Shown here in pieces: positions 36,455 to 45,800 of a stretch of 64,000 bases of DNA. Below the pieces are notes generated by a model that searched no databases, was not told where the DNA came from, and saw nothing but the letters and a program-made list of their open reading frames with translations. Numbering within the stretch: the stretch's first letter is position 1; the number at the start of each line of letters is the position of its first letter. The stretch is from HGM04593 sp045654885 (lineage in GTDB: Bacteria > Bacteroidota > Bacteroidia > Bacteroidales > Bacteroidaceae), in the NCBI GenBank assembly GCA_045654885.1, contig JAZOOF010000051.1, forward strand, positions 132,702-196,701, written 5' to 3'. Position numbers and translations under genes: made by a program.

Positions 36455-38029
36455 TTAGTCAATAATAACCTCAAGTGATGTGGGGAGCAGACGCTCTACA
36501 TTGTCGGGGCCTACAGCCTTGACATGCGATATGTAGAAGCGTTTGCCGCGTCCAAGGTTGCGGAACATCTCCTTCTGCTGTGCCGAGAAATCGGAACCTT
36601 GCGACACTCGTGGTATGGCATTGCCCATGTTGTCATAGAACACTGTCTCGAAAGAGATGACCTTGAAACCTATGTTCAACAGGCCGTCGTCAATGGCTGC
36701 TACAATACCGTCGGCACTCATTAGCTCCTTCTTGCCGAGCTTGGTACCGCCGCGATAGCGCTGTGTGTTGCCATTCTTGTCCTTGTACTCGATGAACGGT
36801 GTCGGGTCGGGCAACTGGCGGACGCGGAATGCATACTCGCCCATGCTCTGGTCTCTGCCCTCGTCATTGCGTGCAGTGACACCAATCATCAGCTCCTCGC
36901 CAATCTTTGTCGGCACAACAATGTAACCGTTCTTGCCGTCGCTCTTTATGCTTCCCTGTCCTTGGGTAATCCTTGCCGATATCCTGTTTGCAGGCACACC
37001 GGGTACTGAAATGCTAACGGGGTTCGAGAAACCGGCATACAACACGTTCATCAGTGATGCACTCACTGTTGCTGTGGGGTCTACAACGGTGTAGTCTTGT
37101 GAGAAATCGTATCGTGTGGCAACTCCTGCACCGTCATTCACAAGCATATAACCGTCGAGCGTGTAGTCGCCGGTGCTGTTGCAACGCACGGCATATTCGC
37201 CGTTCTCGGTCTCCAGCAGGGTGTCATCGATGTATATTTGTGGGCGCTGTGTGGAGTCTACCGCAGCAAGAATAATCTGTGCCGAGAAATCACCGCCACG
37301 TACAATGTTCTTTGATGTAGGGATAACCAAAGCCTTAATCTGGTTCACGCGCACGTCGCCCATGTCGACATTCTTCGAGAGCATGTGTATCACCTCACCC
37401 TCAACGTATCTCACGTCATTCTGTATCTTTGTGAGCAGTGTAATGGCTGCTATTGCCGGCATGCTCTCGAAGTGATACTCCTGCCAGTTCTTGTTCAGGA
37501 GATTATTCTCCATTGGCACTTCGGTGCTAAGGCAGTTGGCAATCATATCCTTCTGAGCCTGTGTGGTAACCAGCCCCGACATGAAGTCGCGGTATTCGTT
37601 GATGGCATTGAACAGCTTCTCACCCTCGTTATTACCTGTGAGCATGACGAAGGTCGATGCCTCAAGGTCCTCGCGGTTCTTGAGGTTGGTATAGTCGGCT
37701 TCCTCGCCATCGGCCTCAACGGCAATGCTCTGCTTGAGTCTGTCGGCCAGCAGATAGAGACTGTCCGACTTTGCCTTTACGCTGTTGGCGCGCTCAAACC
37801 ACTCGCGCACCTTTTCGGGGTTCTTGTTCATCATCTCCCCCAGCGAGCTATAGAGTGTGGTGTTCTGTATACCTGCATTCTCTGTACTTCTCGAAAGGCT
37901 CTCGTCGACCATTGTAAAGCCGTTGAGAACGTCCGATGATACGTTCATTGCAAGCATCGCCATCAGAAGAACATACATCAGGTTAATCATCTTCTGACGT
38001 GGTGAAACCTTTTGTTTTCTTACCTTCAT
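36455..38029 (-). CDS. gldM: Type IX secretion motor protein GldM/PorM
   Basis: A 524-residue protein with a short cytoplasmic N-terminus, one membrane helix (about residues 16-38, INLMYVLLMAMLAMNVSSDVL cut here at its core) and a long periplasmic shaft of helical then beta domains with SFETVFYD near the end. With GldL it forms the proton-driven motor that powers type IX secretion and, in gliders, motility. The ATG at 38029 (MKVRKQKVSPRQK) was preferred over one 10 codons upstream because the family starts there; it is 10 bases from gldL. Confidence 0.96.
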   Translation of the reverse strand: MKVRKQKVSPRQKMINLMYVLLMAMLAMNVSSDVLNGFTMVDESLSRSTENAGIQNTTLYSSLGEMMNKNPEKVREWFERANSVKAKSDSLYLLADRLKQSIAVEADGEEADYTNLKNREDLEASTFVMLTGNNEGEKLFNAINEYRDFMSGLVTTQAQKDMIANCLSTEVPMENNLLNKNWQEYHFESMPAIAAITLLTKIQNDVRYVEGEVIHMLSKNVDMGDVRVNQIKALVIPTSKNIVRGGDFSAQIILAAVDSTQRPQIYIDDTLLETENGEYAVRCNSTGDYTLDGYMLVNDGAGVATRYDFSQDYTVVDPTATVSASLMNVLYAGFSNPVSISVPGVPANRISARITQGQGSIKSDGKNGYIVVPTKIGEELMIGVTARNDEGRDQSMGEYAFRVRQLPDPTPFIEYKDKNGNTQRYRGGTKLGKKELMSADGIVAAIDDGLLNIGFKVISFETVFYDNMGNAIPRVSQGSDFSAQQKEMFRNLGRGKRFYISHVKAVGPDNVERLLPTSLEVIID

Positions 38030-38039
38030 GGTGTGGTTT

Positions 38040-38864
38040 TTAAATTTGTGGACGGTCAATTCTTGATGTCATCGCCTCAATCATGCGGGCATAGAGGTTG
38101 TTGAGTTCCTCAATCTGCTGTGCCATCTTCTTTGTTTGGTCATTGACCTGGTCAATAGCGTTGAGCTGTCCGCCTGCACTGCGCAGATGTACCTCGTAGA
38201 GAGCGTTTACACCTGTTAGGTTGCGGCTCAAGGTATCCATCTCCTCCATGCTGCGTCCCAAAGCTTCGGTCTGTTGCGATATGCGGTGTATAGCCTCGGT
38301 GAGTTCGCGTACCTTCTCTACATACTCCTCGGTAGCCTTGTCCATCTCCTCGATGTTGGCAGGCGCAACTACAGGTGCTCCGCTTCCCATTACCACGGGT
38401 GCTTCACCCGTTGCTGCGGGTGCTCCACCGCCAATTACAATCGGGCCGGTTGCAGGTGCGGGCTCGGAATCTGTTGTTGTAGGTATTACAGGAACGTATG
38501 GAGTTTCGGTGGCATCGGTTGCAACCGGTGCAGTAGCACCTACCGGGCCTCCTGCCATTATTGGACCGTTTATGATGATTGGCTGTCCGCCTGTTGCACC
38601 ACCTGTCGTATTTGCAACACTGCTTCCGCTCTCTTCCTCAACCTCGAATGGGCGCTCAAAAGCCGAGAATATGAACACGATAACCTCGGTGCCCATACCC
38701 ACGAACAACATGATGTCCGCTCCCGGCAAGTGGGTAAGTTTGAACAGTGTACCAAGAATGACAACGGCAGCACCCCAACTGTAGAAGTAGTTCATGATGG
38801 TCTTGCCTTTTGCAGAGTCCATGAATGCCTGCAAACCTCCTATAATGCCTTTTGACTTTTTCAT
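38040..38864 (-). CDS. gldL: Type IX secretion motor protein GldL/PorL
   Basis: A 274-residue inner-membrane protein. Two membrane helices lie at about 24-42 and 50-68; the Glu in GMGTEVIVF in helix 2 is the family residue thought to take part in proton flow. A cytoplasmic coiled coil covers about 180-260. Between them lies an unusual ~95-residue Gly/Ala/Pro/Thr-rich linker (about 80-170) with repeated GGAPAATGEAP-like units; usual GldL is about 210-220 residues. It pairs with GldM as the motor. Confidence 0.95.
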   Translation of the reverse strand: MKKSKGIIGGLQAFMDSAKGKTIMNYFYSWGAAVVILGTLFKLTHLPGADIMLFVGMGTEVIVFIFSAFERPFEVEEESGSSVANTTGGATGGQPIIINGPIMAGGPVGATAPVATDATETPYVPVIPTTTDSEPAPATGPIVIGGGAPAATGEAPVVMGSGAPVVAPANIEEMDKATEEYVEKVRELTEAIHRISQQTEALGRSMEEMDTLSRNLTGVNALYEVHLRSAGGQLNAIDQVNDQTKKMAQQIEELNNLYARMIEAMTSRIDRPQI

Positions 38865-38888
38865 ATCCTTATTATATGTTTTTATCCA

Positions 38889-40325
38889 TTATCTTCTATT
38901 GTCATTTCCTGCATAGCTGCGCACGCAACGGAAACCTATGTAGGAGCGTGACTCGTTCTGGTACTCAAAAGAGCGTGTCGCACCTTGTATGTACTTAACG
39001 GGGTCTTTCCATGAACCTCCGCGTATTACCTTCTTCTTCATGCTGTAGGGGTCCTCCTTTGCTGCACGGTACTGCAGGTCGGGGTTGATGTCGCTCATCT
39101 GCAGCACACCGGCTTCGGTGTACATTGTCGATGTCCACTCGGCAACATTACCGGCCATGTCGTACAGGCCGTTTGAGTTTGCCGAGAATATTCCGCATGC
39201 CGATGTGATGAGGCTGCCATCCTTCGTGTAGTTGCCTTCGCCCGGCTTGTAGTTTGCATAGTAGCATCCTGCGTCGCTCTTTGTGTCGCCCTGCTCCCAT
39301 GGGAAACGGCTCGCATCCTTACCGCGTGCGGCATATTCCCATTCGGCCTCCGACGGCAGGCGGTAGCGCTGTATCCACTTTGCCTGTGCTCCCAAACCGC
39401 GAAGCAGATAGTCGGTGCGCCAAGCGCAGAATGCATTGGCCTGCTCCCAACTTATACCCACAACGGGGTAGTTGTCATATTTGGGGTGGCTGAAGTAGAG
39501 CTGCAGGTATGTCTCGTTGTTTGCATTGGGGAAGTCATTCACCCAGCAGGTAGTGTCGGGGTAGATGTTTATGATGTATGTGTTGAGGAAATCATATGCG
39601 CTCGACAGCGGGCGGTTGATTGTTTCGCGTACAATTGCGCCCTCGTCGTCAATGTATGCGGTATCCTTTGATATTGTGATTACAGCATCGTAGTCCACGC
39701 TGATGTCGGTGTTGCGGTTACGCTCCTCGGGGTTCAGACGGTTCTTGCGCAGTGCTGCCTGTGTGTAGTCATAGACCTCGTAGCGATAGTTCATCTGCGA
39801 TGCATCGAGTGTCTTCTCACCTGTGATGGGGTTGGTGATATAAACGCTCTCAATGGCACGTTGCTCATCCTCGGTAGGTTTTTTCCAAGGGATGGGCTTC
39901 TTCCAGTTGAGGTATGGAGTGATGGGCTCGCCATACTCGTCCTCTGTTATCTTGAATGTCTCGTCGCCACCGTATGCAGGGTCGGCAAGGCGCTCACGGA
40001 TAATGGAGTCGCGCACCCAGTAGACGAACTGGCGGTACTTTGCATTGGATACTTCGGCCTCATCCATCCAGAATGCATCGATTGAAATGTCTTTTGATGG
40101 AGCTCCCGTGCCCCACAACGAGTCGTTTGCCTCATCGCCCACCTTTATTGAGCCTCTCTGCACCAGCACCATACCGAATGGAGCCGGCTCGTTGATTGCT
40201 GTGCCGTGTACACCGGTAACCTCGCCTCCTGCAGAGGTCGTCATTCCGCCTTTAGGGCTGAAACAGGATATCAGCGATAGCGACAGCAGTGCCGCTGTTG
40301 AAAGAAAAACAATTTTCTTCTTCAT
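38889..40325 (-). CDS. gldK: Type IX secretion lipoprotein GldK/PorK
   Basis: A 478-residue lipoprotein (lipobox LSLISC, Cys 21) with a formylglycine-generating-enzyme/SUMF1-like domain: MVLVQRGSIKVG, DAFWMDEAEVSNAKYRQFV, PVVGISWEQANAFCAWR, RLPSEAEWEYAARG, GLYDMAGNVAEWTS and GGSWKD. In GldK the fold is structural and not catalytic; with GldN it makes the periplasmic ring of the type IX system. Its start overlaps the porP stop by 4 bases. Confidence 0.96.
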   Translation of the reverse strand: MKKKIVFLSTAALLSLSLISCFSPKGGMTTSAGGEVTGVHGTAINEPAPFGMVLVQRGSIKVGDEANDSLWGTGAPSKDISIDAFWMDEAEVSNAKYRQFVYWVRDSIIRERLADPAYGGDETFKITEDEYGEPITPYLNWKKPIPWKKPTEDEQRAIESVYITNPITGEKTLDASQMNYRYEVYDYTQAALRKNRLNPEERNRNTDISVDYDAVITISKDTAYIDDEGAIVRETINRPLSSAYDFLNTYIINIYPDTTCWVNDFPNANNETYLQLYFSHPKYDNYPVVGISWEQANAFCAWRTDYLLRGLGAQAKWIQRYRLPSEAEWEYAARGKDASRFPWEQGDTKSDAGCYYANYKPGEGNYTKDGSLITSACGIFSANSNGLYDMAGNVAEWTSTMYTEAGVLQMSDINPDLQYRAAKEDPYSMKKKVIRGGSWKDPVKYIQGATRSFEYQNESRSYIGFRCVRSYAGNDNRR

Positions 40326-41263
40326 TGTAAAATTCTTATGCTGTTATGTTTATTTTTTCCTTTTTTGAACATTCCAAGGTCAACCTTGTAGCCTATGAAA
40401 ATGTCATGGTTACCGTTTTCGGCTCCCACTCCCGATGTGAAAAGTTCATAGGCATAGCTAACCGTAATGTTCTTCATTTCCATGCCAAGTATGAAGGCTA
40501 CGGATGTCATGGGGCTGTATGTCATTCCACCAAAAAACTCCTTTCCATTGTAGCTGTAGGTGCCTATTGCCGTTATACTGGCACGCCAGCTTACAAGGTC
40601 GGTCATCACCTGCATATATGGCTGTATTGTTATTAACGAATTTTTAATAGGAATATTGCCTCCTGCCATAAAATTAAAATATGGGCATATCTTTATCTCG
40701 TTGTTTTCGCCCAGTAGCACCAACGGTGCGTTGAGGTGCAGTCCTGCAAGGCCGGCATAGAAATATTTGTGCTGGTAGAAGATGCCGGCACCGAAATCAA
40801 TCTTGTTGCCGTCGGCATTTCCCGATGGGAATGCAGGGTCGTTGTTGTTCTCGCCGAAGATTAAATCCTTGTTCTCGAAGCTGCAGTTCACAAGCCCGGC
40901 CTGCAAGCCCAGTGCAAAGCGTCCCTTCAGCAGCTTGAACGCATAGGCATAGTTGAAGTAGAGGTGCTGGTTCGAGAATTTGCCAATCTCGTCATTCACA
41001 ATACCTACTCCCAGTCCATGGTCGCTCTTTATGAACGGTATCGGCAAATCAAGGTTTATGAGCATTGTCTTGGGGTTGCCCTCGAAGCCTGTCATCTGGT
41101 TGCTGTAGGCACCATACACGGCGAGCTTTCTCTCGGCACCCGCTCCTGCAGGGTTAAAGTAGTTGAGCATCTTCCAGTAGTGAGTGAAGTGCGCGTCGAA
41201 CTGCGCCTGCATCTTGCCTACGATGCAGAATACCAACAGTATTGCAAATGTACACTTCTTCAT
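40322..41263 (-). CDS. porP: PorP/SprF family type IX outer-membrane protein
   Basis: A 313-residue protein with a signal peptide (ending KMQAQ), then FDAHFTHYWKMLNYFNPAGAG, the strongly conserved PorP/SprF opening (Q-F/Y..NP..AG), and a 14-strand-like barrel with amphipathic strands. PorP-like proteins bind type IX cargo or type B C-terminal domains at the surface. First gene of the porP-gldKLMN operon, the canonical Bacteroidetes order. porQ, porU and porV, also needed for the full pathway, are not in the window. Confidence 0.94.
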   Translation of the reverse strand: MKKCTFAILLVFCIVGKMQAQFDAHFTHYWKMLNYFNPAGAGAERKLAVYGAYSNQMTGFEGNPKTMLINLDLPIPFIKSDHGLGVGIVNDEIGKFSNQHLYFNYAYAFKLLKGRFALGLQAGLVNCSFENKDLIFGENNNDPAFPSGNADGNKIDFGAGIFYQHKYFYAGLAGLHLNAPLVLLGENNEIKICPYFNFMAGGNIPIKNSLITIQPYMQVMTDLVSWRASITAIGTYSYNGKEFFGGMTYSPMTSVAFILGMEMKNITVSYAYELFTSGVGAENGNHDIFIGYKVDLGMFKKGKNKHNSIRILQ

Positions 41264-41422
41264 TTTTTGCTCAATAATCCACTTCTACTAACGAAAAAAG
41301 TGCTGCTATATTATCCTTTTAAGGAGAACCATGCGCTTTCCCGCAGAAATATTCTACAAAAATGCAGTAAATTTTGAAAATTTACAACACTGCGCCTTGC
41401 CATTAATGACAAACTGCATAAA

Positions 41423-41456
41423 AAAACGTGGCAAACGAGTCTGTTTGCCACGTTTT
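41423..41456. terminator. Bidirectional terminator upstream of porP and after the PagL-like gene
   Basis: A perfect 14-bp stem (AAAACGTGGCAAAC with its complement) with a 6-base loop, flanked by A6 on the left and T4 on the right, so it can terminate on both strands. It ends the PagL-like transcript 7 bases after that gene's stop. Confidence 0.88.
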
Positions 41457-41462
41457 GGGGTG

Positions 41463-42701
41463 TTATATGCGTACACCGGCCGAGAACTCAAGATATTCGG
41501 CCTTTATGCTGTGCGACTTAATGGCAAATCCAAGGAATGTGTTGCCAAGCTTCGGGAAATAATATCTGAATCCCGCCTTCTCATAGTGCCAGCCGCGTTC
41601 GCGGTCGCCAAGTTCCTTTGCTGCCGCGCTGTTTACACCCTTGTGTCGGTAAGGGTATGCGCCAATGGCAACATGAACGGCAAAGTTGTTCCAATAGACC
41701 TCCTGTACAAATGCCAAGCCAATTGAAATGGGGCTGTAACCAGGGCTGTTGTCTACCTCCTCGTCACCATATACAATCCTGTCGCTTGCCTCAAGCTCTT
41801 TCATGTTCGATGAGTAGAAGACATCCAGGCTCACGCCGCTTGCATATCTCATTGAATAGCGGTAAAGGAAATCACCGCTTATCGAAAATTTAGGATGAGC
41901 CTTTAGCTTAATCTCCTTCTTTTTAGCGGGGTCGCTCTCATTCTCTACATATGCGTTCCACTCGCCCATGCAAGTGTGTGCTCCACCACCTAAGGCAATT
42001 ACATATTGCATACCCTTCTCGAATGCGGGCCTTTTCTTTATTCCACCTGTGTATTCGGTATAATCATAATCATCAAGGCGATAGCGGGCAAATACACCGG
42101 CGCCAAGAGCGTTAAGAGCCTCGTTGGGCAGTGCAAGGCGGCCGTTTGAGTAGTGACGGAACATTATGTCGGCACCAACCTCCCATCTTTTTCCAATGTG
42201 TACCTTTGCGAAGACTCCGGCACCGAAGTATGCCATCACGGGAGAACTCAGCCAGTTGTTGCCGGGGTTGTTGATAGGGTCATATCTTCCCGGGTTGTAT
42301 GTGGCACCGAAATCAAGAAGATAACCTGTAGAGAAATGCTTCTTTCTTATTACCGAGCGCTCGAACGAACCGAACAGGGAGTAAAGATTCGGGAACTTTG
42401 TCTGGTCGTGGAAACGGAAATGCCCCATGCGTGCCACGGAGAACCCGACGTTGAAGATGGGGTATCCATAGGCTTGTGAATACCATGAACCGTCGTTGGG
42501 GTTGGTCTGGAAACCAATGCTTGCCTCGTATGTCATGTAACCATACGATTTGAGGTTGGGTCTTGTCTTCTCCATGTCCATTCCGCCCCAAGCCTGAGCG
42601 GTAACAACCATGTCTTTTGCTTTGAACTTCTGTGCCTGTGCCTGAAACAGTGTTGCTGTCAATAAAAAGAGGAGTGCGATTGTTCTTGTAGAAACTCTCA
42701 T
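41463..42701 (-). CDS. PagL-like acyloxyacyl hydrolase family outer-membrane protein
   Basis: A 412-residue protein with a signal peptide (LFQAQAQ, about residue 24) and a beta-barrel-like remainder. FRHYSNGRLALPNEALNALG (residues 181-200) matches the lipid A 3-O-deacylase/PagL signature, with putative catalytic H183 and S185. The acidic residue expected about 14 positions after the His appears as Asn 197, with Glu 194 nearby, so activity is uncertain. PagL removes an acyl chain from lipid A in the outer membrane. It is longer than PagL, with a domain on each side. It has its own promoter and terminator and marks the last ordinary gene before the accessory region. Confidence 0.72.
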   Translation of the reverse strand: MRVSTRTIALLFLLTATLFQAQAQKFKAKDMVVTAQAWGGMDMEKTRPNLKSYGYMTYEASIGFQTNPNDGSWYSQAYGYPIFNVGFSVARMGHFRFHDQTKFPNLYSLFGSFERSVIRKKHFSTGYLLDFGATYNPGRYDPINNPGNNWLSSPVMAYFGAGVFAKVHIGKRWEVGADIMFRHYSNGRLALPNEALNALGAGVFARYRLDDYDYTEYTGGIKKRPAFEKGMQYVIALGGGAHTCMGEWNAYVENESDPAKKKEIKLKAHPKFSISGDFLYRYSMRYASGVSLDVFYSSNMKELEASDRIVYGDEEVDNSPGYSPISIGLAFVQEVYWNNFAVHVAIGAYPYRHKGVNSAAAKELGDRERGWHYEKAGFRYYFPKLGNTFLGFAIKSHSIKAEYLEFSAGVRI

Positions 42702-42726
42702 GTCTGTGATATTTTTATTCTGGCTG

Positions 42727-42734
42727 CAAAGTTA
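42727..42734 (-). promoter_or_regulatory. Promoter -7 box of the PagL-like gene
   Basis: Minus-strand TAACTTTG, an exact TAnnTTTG match, 25 bases upstream of the ATG at 42701. Confidence 0.65.
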
Positions 42735-42758
42735 CAAAAAATGTTGTGAAAATTAAAA

Positions 42759-42793
42759 GCACCTACCAGTGACCATAGCGGTTTTGTAGGTGC
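42759..42793 (-). terminator. Terminator of the TIR-STAND gene
   Basis: GCACCTAC/GTAGGTGC perfect 8-bp arms around a 19-base loop; on the minus strand followed by TTTTAATTTT. It lies about 80 bases past the stop of the 1511-residue gene. Confidence 0.7.
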
Positions 42794-42874
42794 ATAAATG
42801 CTTATTCTTATTTCCTTCTTGTGTCTCTTATTTTTTTTGTAAGTATATGTGGTATTATCAATTAATCAATTGAT

Positions 42875-45800
42875 TTAATTGATTAAGTCGGCATATTCTT
42901 CTATGATATCCTTGAAGTCAATACTTTCTTTGTCAATTAATAATTGAGGAAATTGAACTCCATGTTGTTCAAAGTGTTCCATTTCTTCCTTGATGAAACG
43001 AAGTGCTGTCTTGTCATGTCTATTGCGCCAAAAATGCCTCATCTCCAATATGCTGTGATTGGATCGTGTCAGCCAATAACCATCAAAGTCTTCGACATTG
43101 TTGAATTGTGAAACTTCGGTGAATTCAGAAACACTGGTAGGATCTGTCGGGTCATATCCAATGTTATGTACAATATCCTGCCAAAAATCAAAATAGGATA
43201 AGCCAATATCTATGTCTTCATTACATACATCGAAACTGCATGAAATTGCGCTGCAAAAGACAAAATCGTGCTTGTACTCCTCTTCATGTTTTTGGAATTC
43301 TTCAATCCATCGTTTGACATCCCATTTTGGTGATATTTTTACAAGATATGTATATGAAATGGCATCGAAACTCAGTTTGTTGTAGTATTTGTCAATCAAG
43401 TTGTTCAAAATATTCATATACACACCGACTTTGCATTTTTTTGCAATATCAGGTCTAAGGAACTTGCTTTTATTTATATCTTTAATGATATTATGAATAT
43501 CATCAAGATATTTGTTTGTCTGTACAGATGTCAAACATCCATATGTGTAGATATCCTTTTTAGCCAGTTCAATAACGTTATCAGTCCTATCTTTGTAATT
43601 ATTCTTATCTTCTTGCTTGATGGGCTTCCTGTTTGGTGGTGTCATCTTTTTTTCTTCTATTGGATTACATGACACTTCTTTTCTTGCTTTTTCGTGTGCA
43701 TCACGTAATAGCCTATTACTAAGCAGTGCACTTTCAAACCCCCAAATTTTAGCGGCATCTTCTGCTTTCTCTAATTGTTCTGCTGTTTGAACAGCTTCCA
43801 TGAGTAATGTTACTGTTCTGATATCGGGTCTTAGAGTCTTCCGTTTGCCATTTTTGTGGTAGTATTCGATCATGTATTCGTAGAATTTCCACATTATGTC
43901 GAACCCGTATTCTTCTTTCTTCAGTTCCTTTAATATATTGTTTAAAGCTTGGTTTTTTGTAAAATAGGTGGAATTTATGTCATTGATGAACTCCTTGTTG
44001 ATATTTCCGGCATCATCAACAATCCGCTTTTCAGGGAACAGACGGTAAAGCGACGGAACAAAATGTTCGTCACGGATAATTCTGTTGTAGTCTTCGTTTA
44101 TTATATTACGAAGTCTGTCAATAGCATCCAAGAGTATCTCTTCTTGTTCAATTCCTTTTTCGCCCAGTTCTATCAGCTTGCTCATCATGCTGTTATAAAG
44201 TTCTGAGTCGACATACCTCTTATTGTTATGGAAATAGTTGCGGCAAATGTTGAATATTTGCCATGTCTCTTCCAACGAACGGTATTTTTTTCGCATTCGT
44301 ATGGATGAAATTGTTGTTGAGTAGTCTATCAATTCGTAACGTTCACTCTCTTCTATATGGCTAAGAAAGGTATTACGGATAAATCTCTCATGCTTGTGTG
44401 TTGTGGAGAGGTCATATAATATACCTATGACATGTGGGGATTTCCTTAATTCAAAGAAAACATCACGCATAATAGCAGAATAGGCATAGTAGAATATTTT
44501 GGGGTCTGTCTTGAAACCGCTATGGGATTGTTTGTCTTCAATTTTTCTATTTTTCAAGATAGTGAGAATGCTTGTCAATGTATGGTCTTGCAGATGGGTT
44601 ATATAAGGGACAACTCCCAAAGCTTCTCCCATATTAGGTGCTGATTTGATAAGATTGTTGTAGCAGATGTCACTCAACTTCTGTTTTTTTGCTTTCAATC
44701 TCTCATCGGTCTCAATCAGGAAATTCAGTGCTGTTTGGAACTCATTGTTGCATACCGTGCGTAGCGCTATTGAAATAAGTCGTTGGTTGTCGGTATCAAA
44801 ACACTCCAAATAATACTGGTATATGGGTAATGCCTGTTTGAAACTCCATGATGCCTCAATGGAATAAAAGTAACAGGATTCTTTATCCTCATTGGCAATT
44901 ACATTACCAAATTGCTCAATTAGTTCTTGCAACTCGGTCAGCATCTTTCGCTCTGTTTCCTCTTCGTTTGTCACATGACTTTTGAATTGGTCAACAATTA
45001 CGGAAAAATACTGGTATATTGCAGAACGTTTGATATTTATGTGCAATGACTTGTGGAGCTCAAAAAGTCTTTTCCATTGTTCCACAGTCTCTCCTTTTCT
45101 TGCCAATAGTGCAAAAAGTCTTTCCAAATTAAAGAGCTCGATTTTGGTAGTAGTGGCTGCAACGGCCTCTTGAAGCGTCATTGCCTTCTCACAACCATTT
45201 AGTACGTATTTTGACTCAGTGACTTCTTTTATGGCTTCGTCAAAAGTCATATCGTAGAATGTGATTCTGCGGGATAAAGAAAAGAAATTTTCATATCTCA
45301 GCTGATAACATTCCTGTAGCTCTGAAATATAATTGGTAATTTCGGTTCTAATGCCTTTGTTCAGGTGTATCTTTGTAGAGTATAATTCTCCAATTGTGTT
45401 ATAGTCTGGGGAGAGGTTTTTGTTTGTTATTATATTGATAGCTTCTTTTATTTGTGATAACTCCTTGGCGCGGCCAATGAGCATACCGACCGTTGTCAAG
45501 AATTCTTCAACCTCCCCATCTTTAGGATCATATTTTTCGCACTCTTTGTAGACATAGTTCCATAGTTCCTTTGATGCCTCTTCATAACAGTTAGTACGCG
45601 GTATTCTGGGGAGTATTCGACGTAAACTTCTAATATTGGGAAAAGCGCGATGGAATTCTTTTGCAGCTCTGACAACGTCTTGGCATTCTTGTATGTTTTT
45701 TAGTACAGTTCCTTCTCCTTTTATGTGCCTGCTGAAGTCTTCACGTTCCAGCTCATTCCATATGATTTCGTTGATACCGTAGCTGTATGCAGTTGACAAA

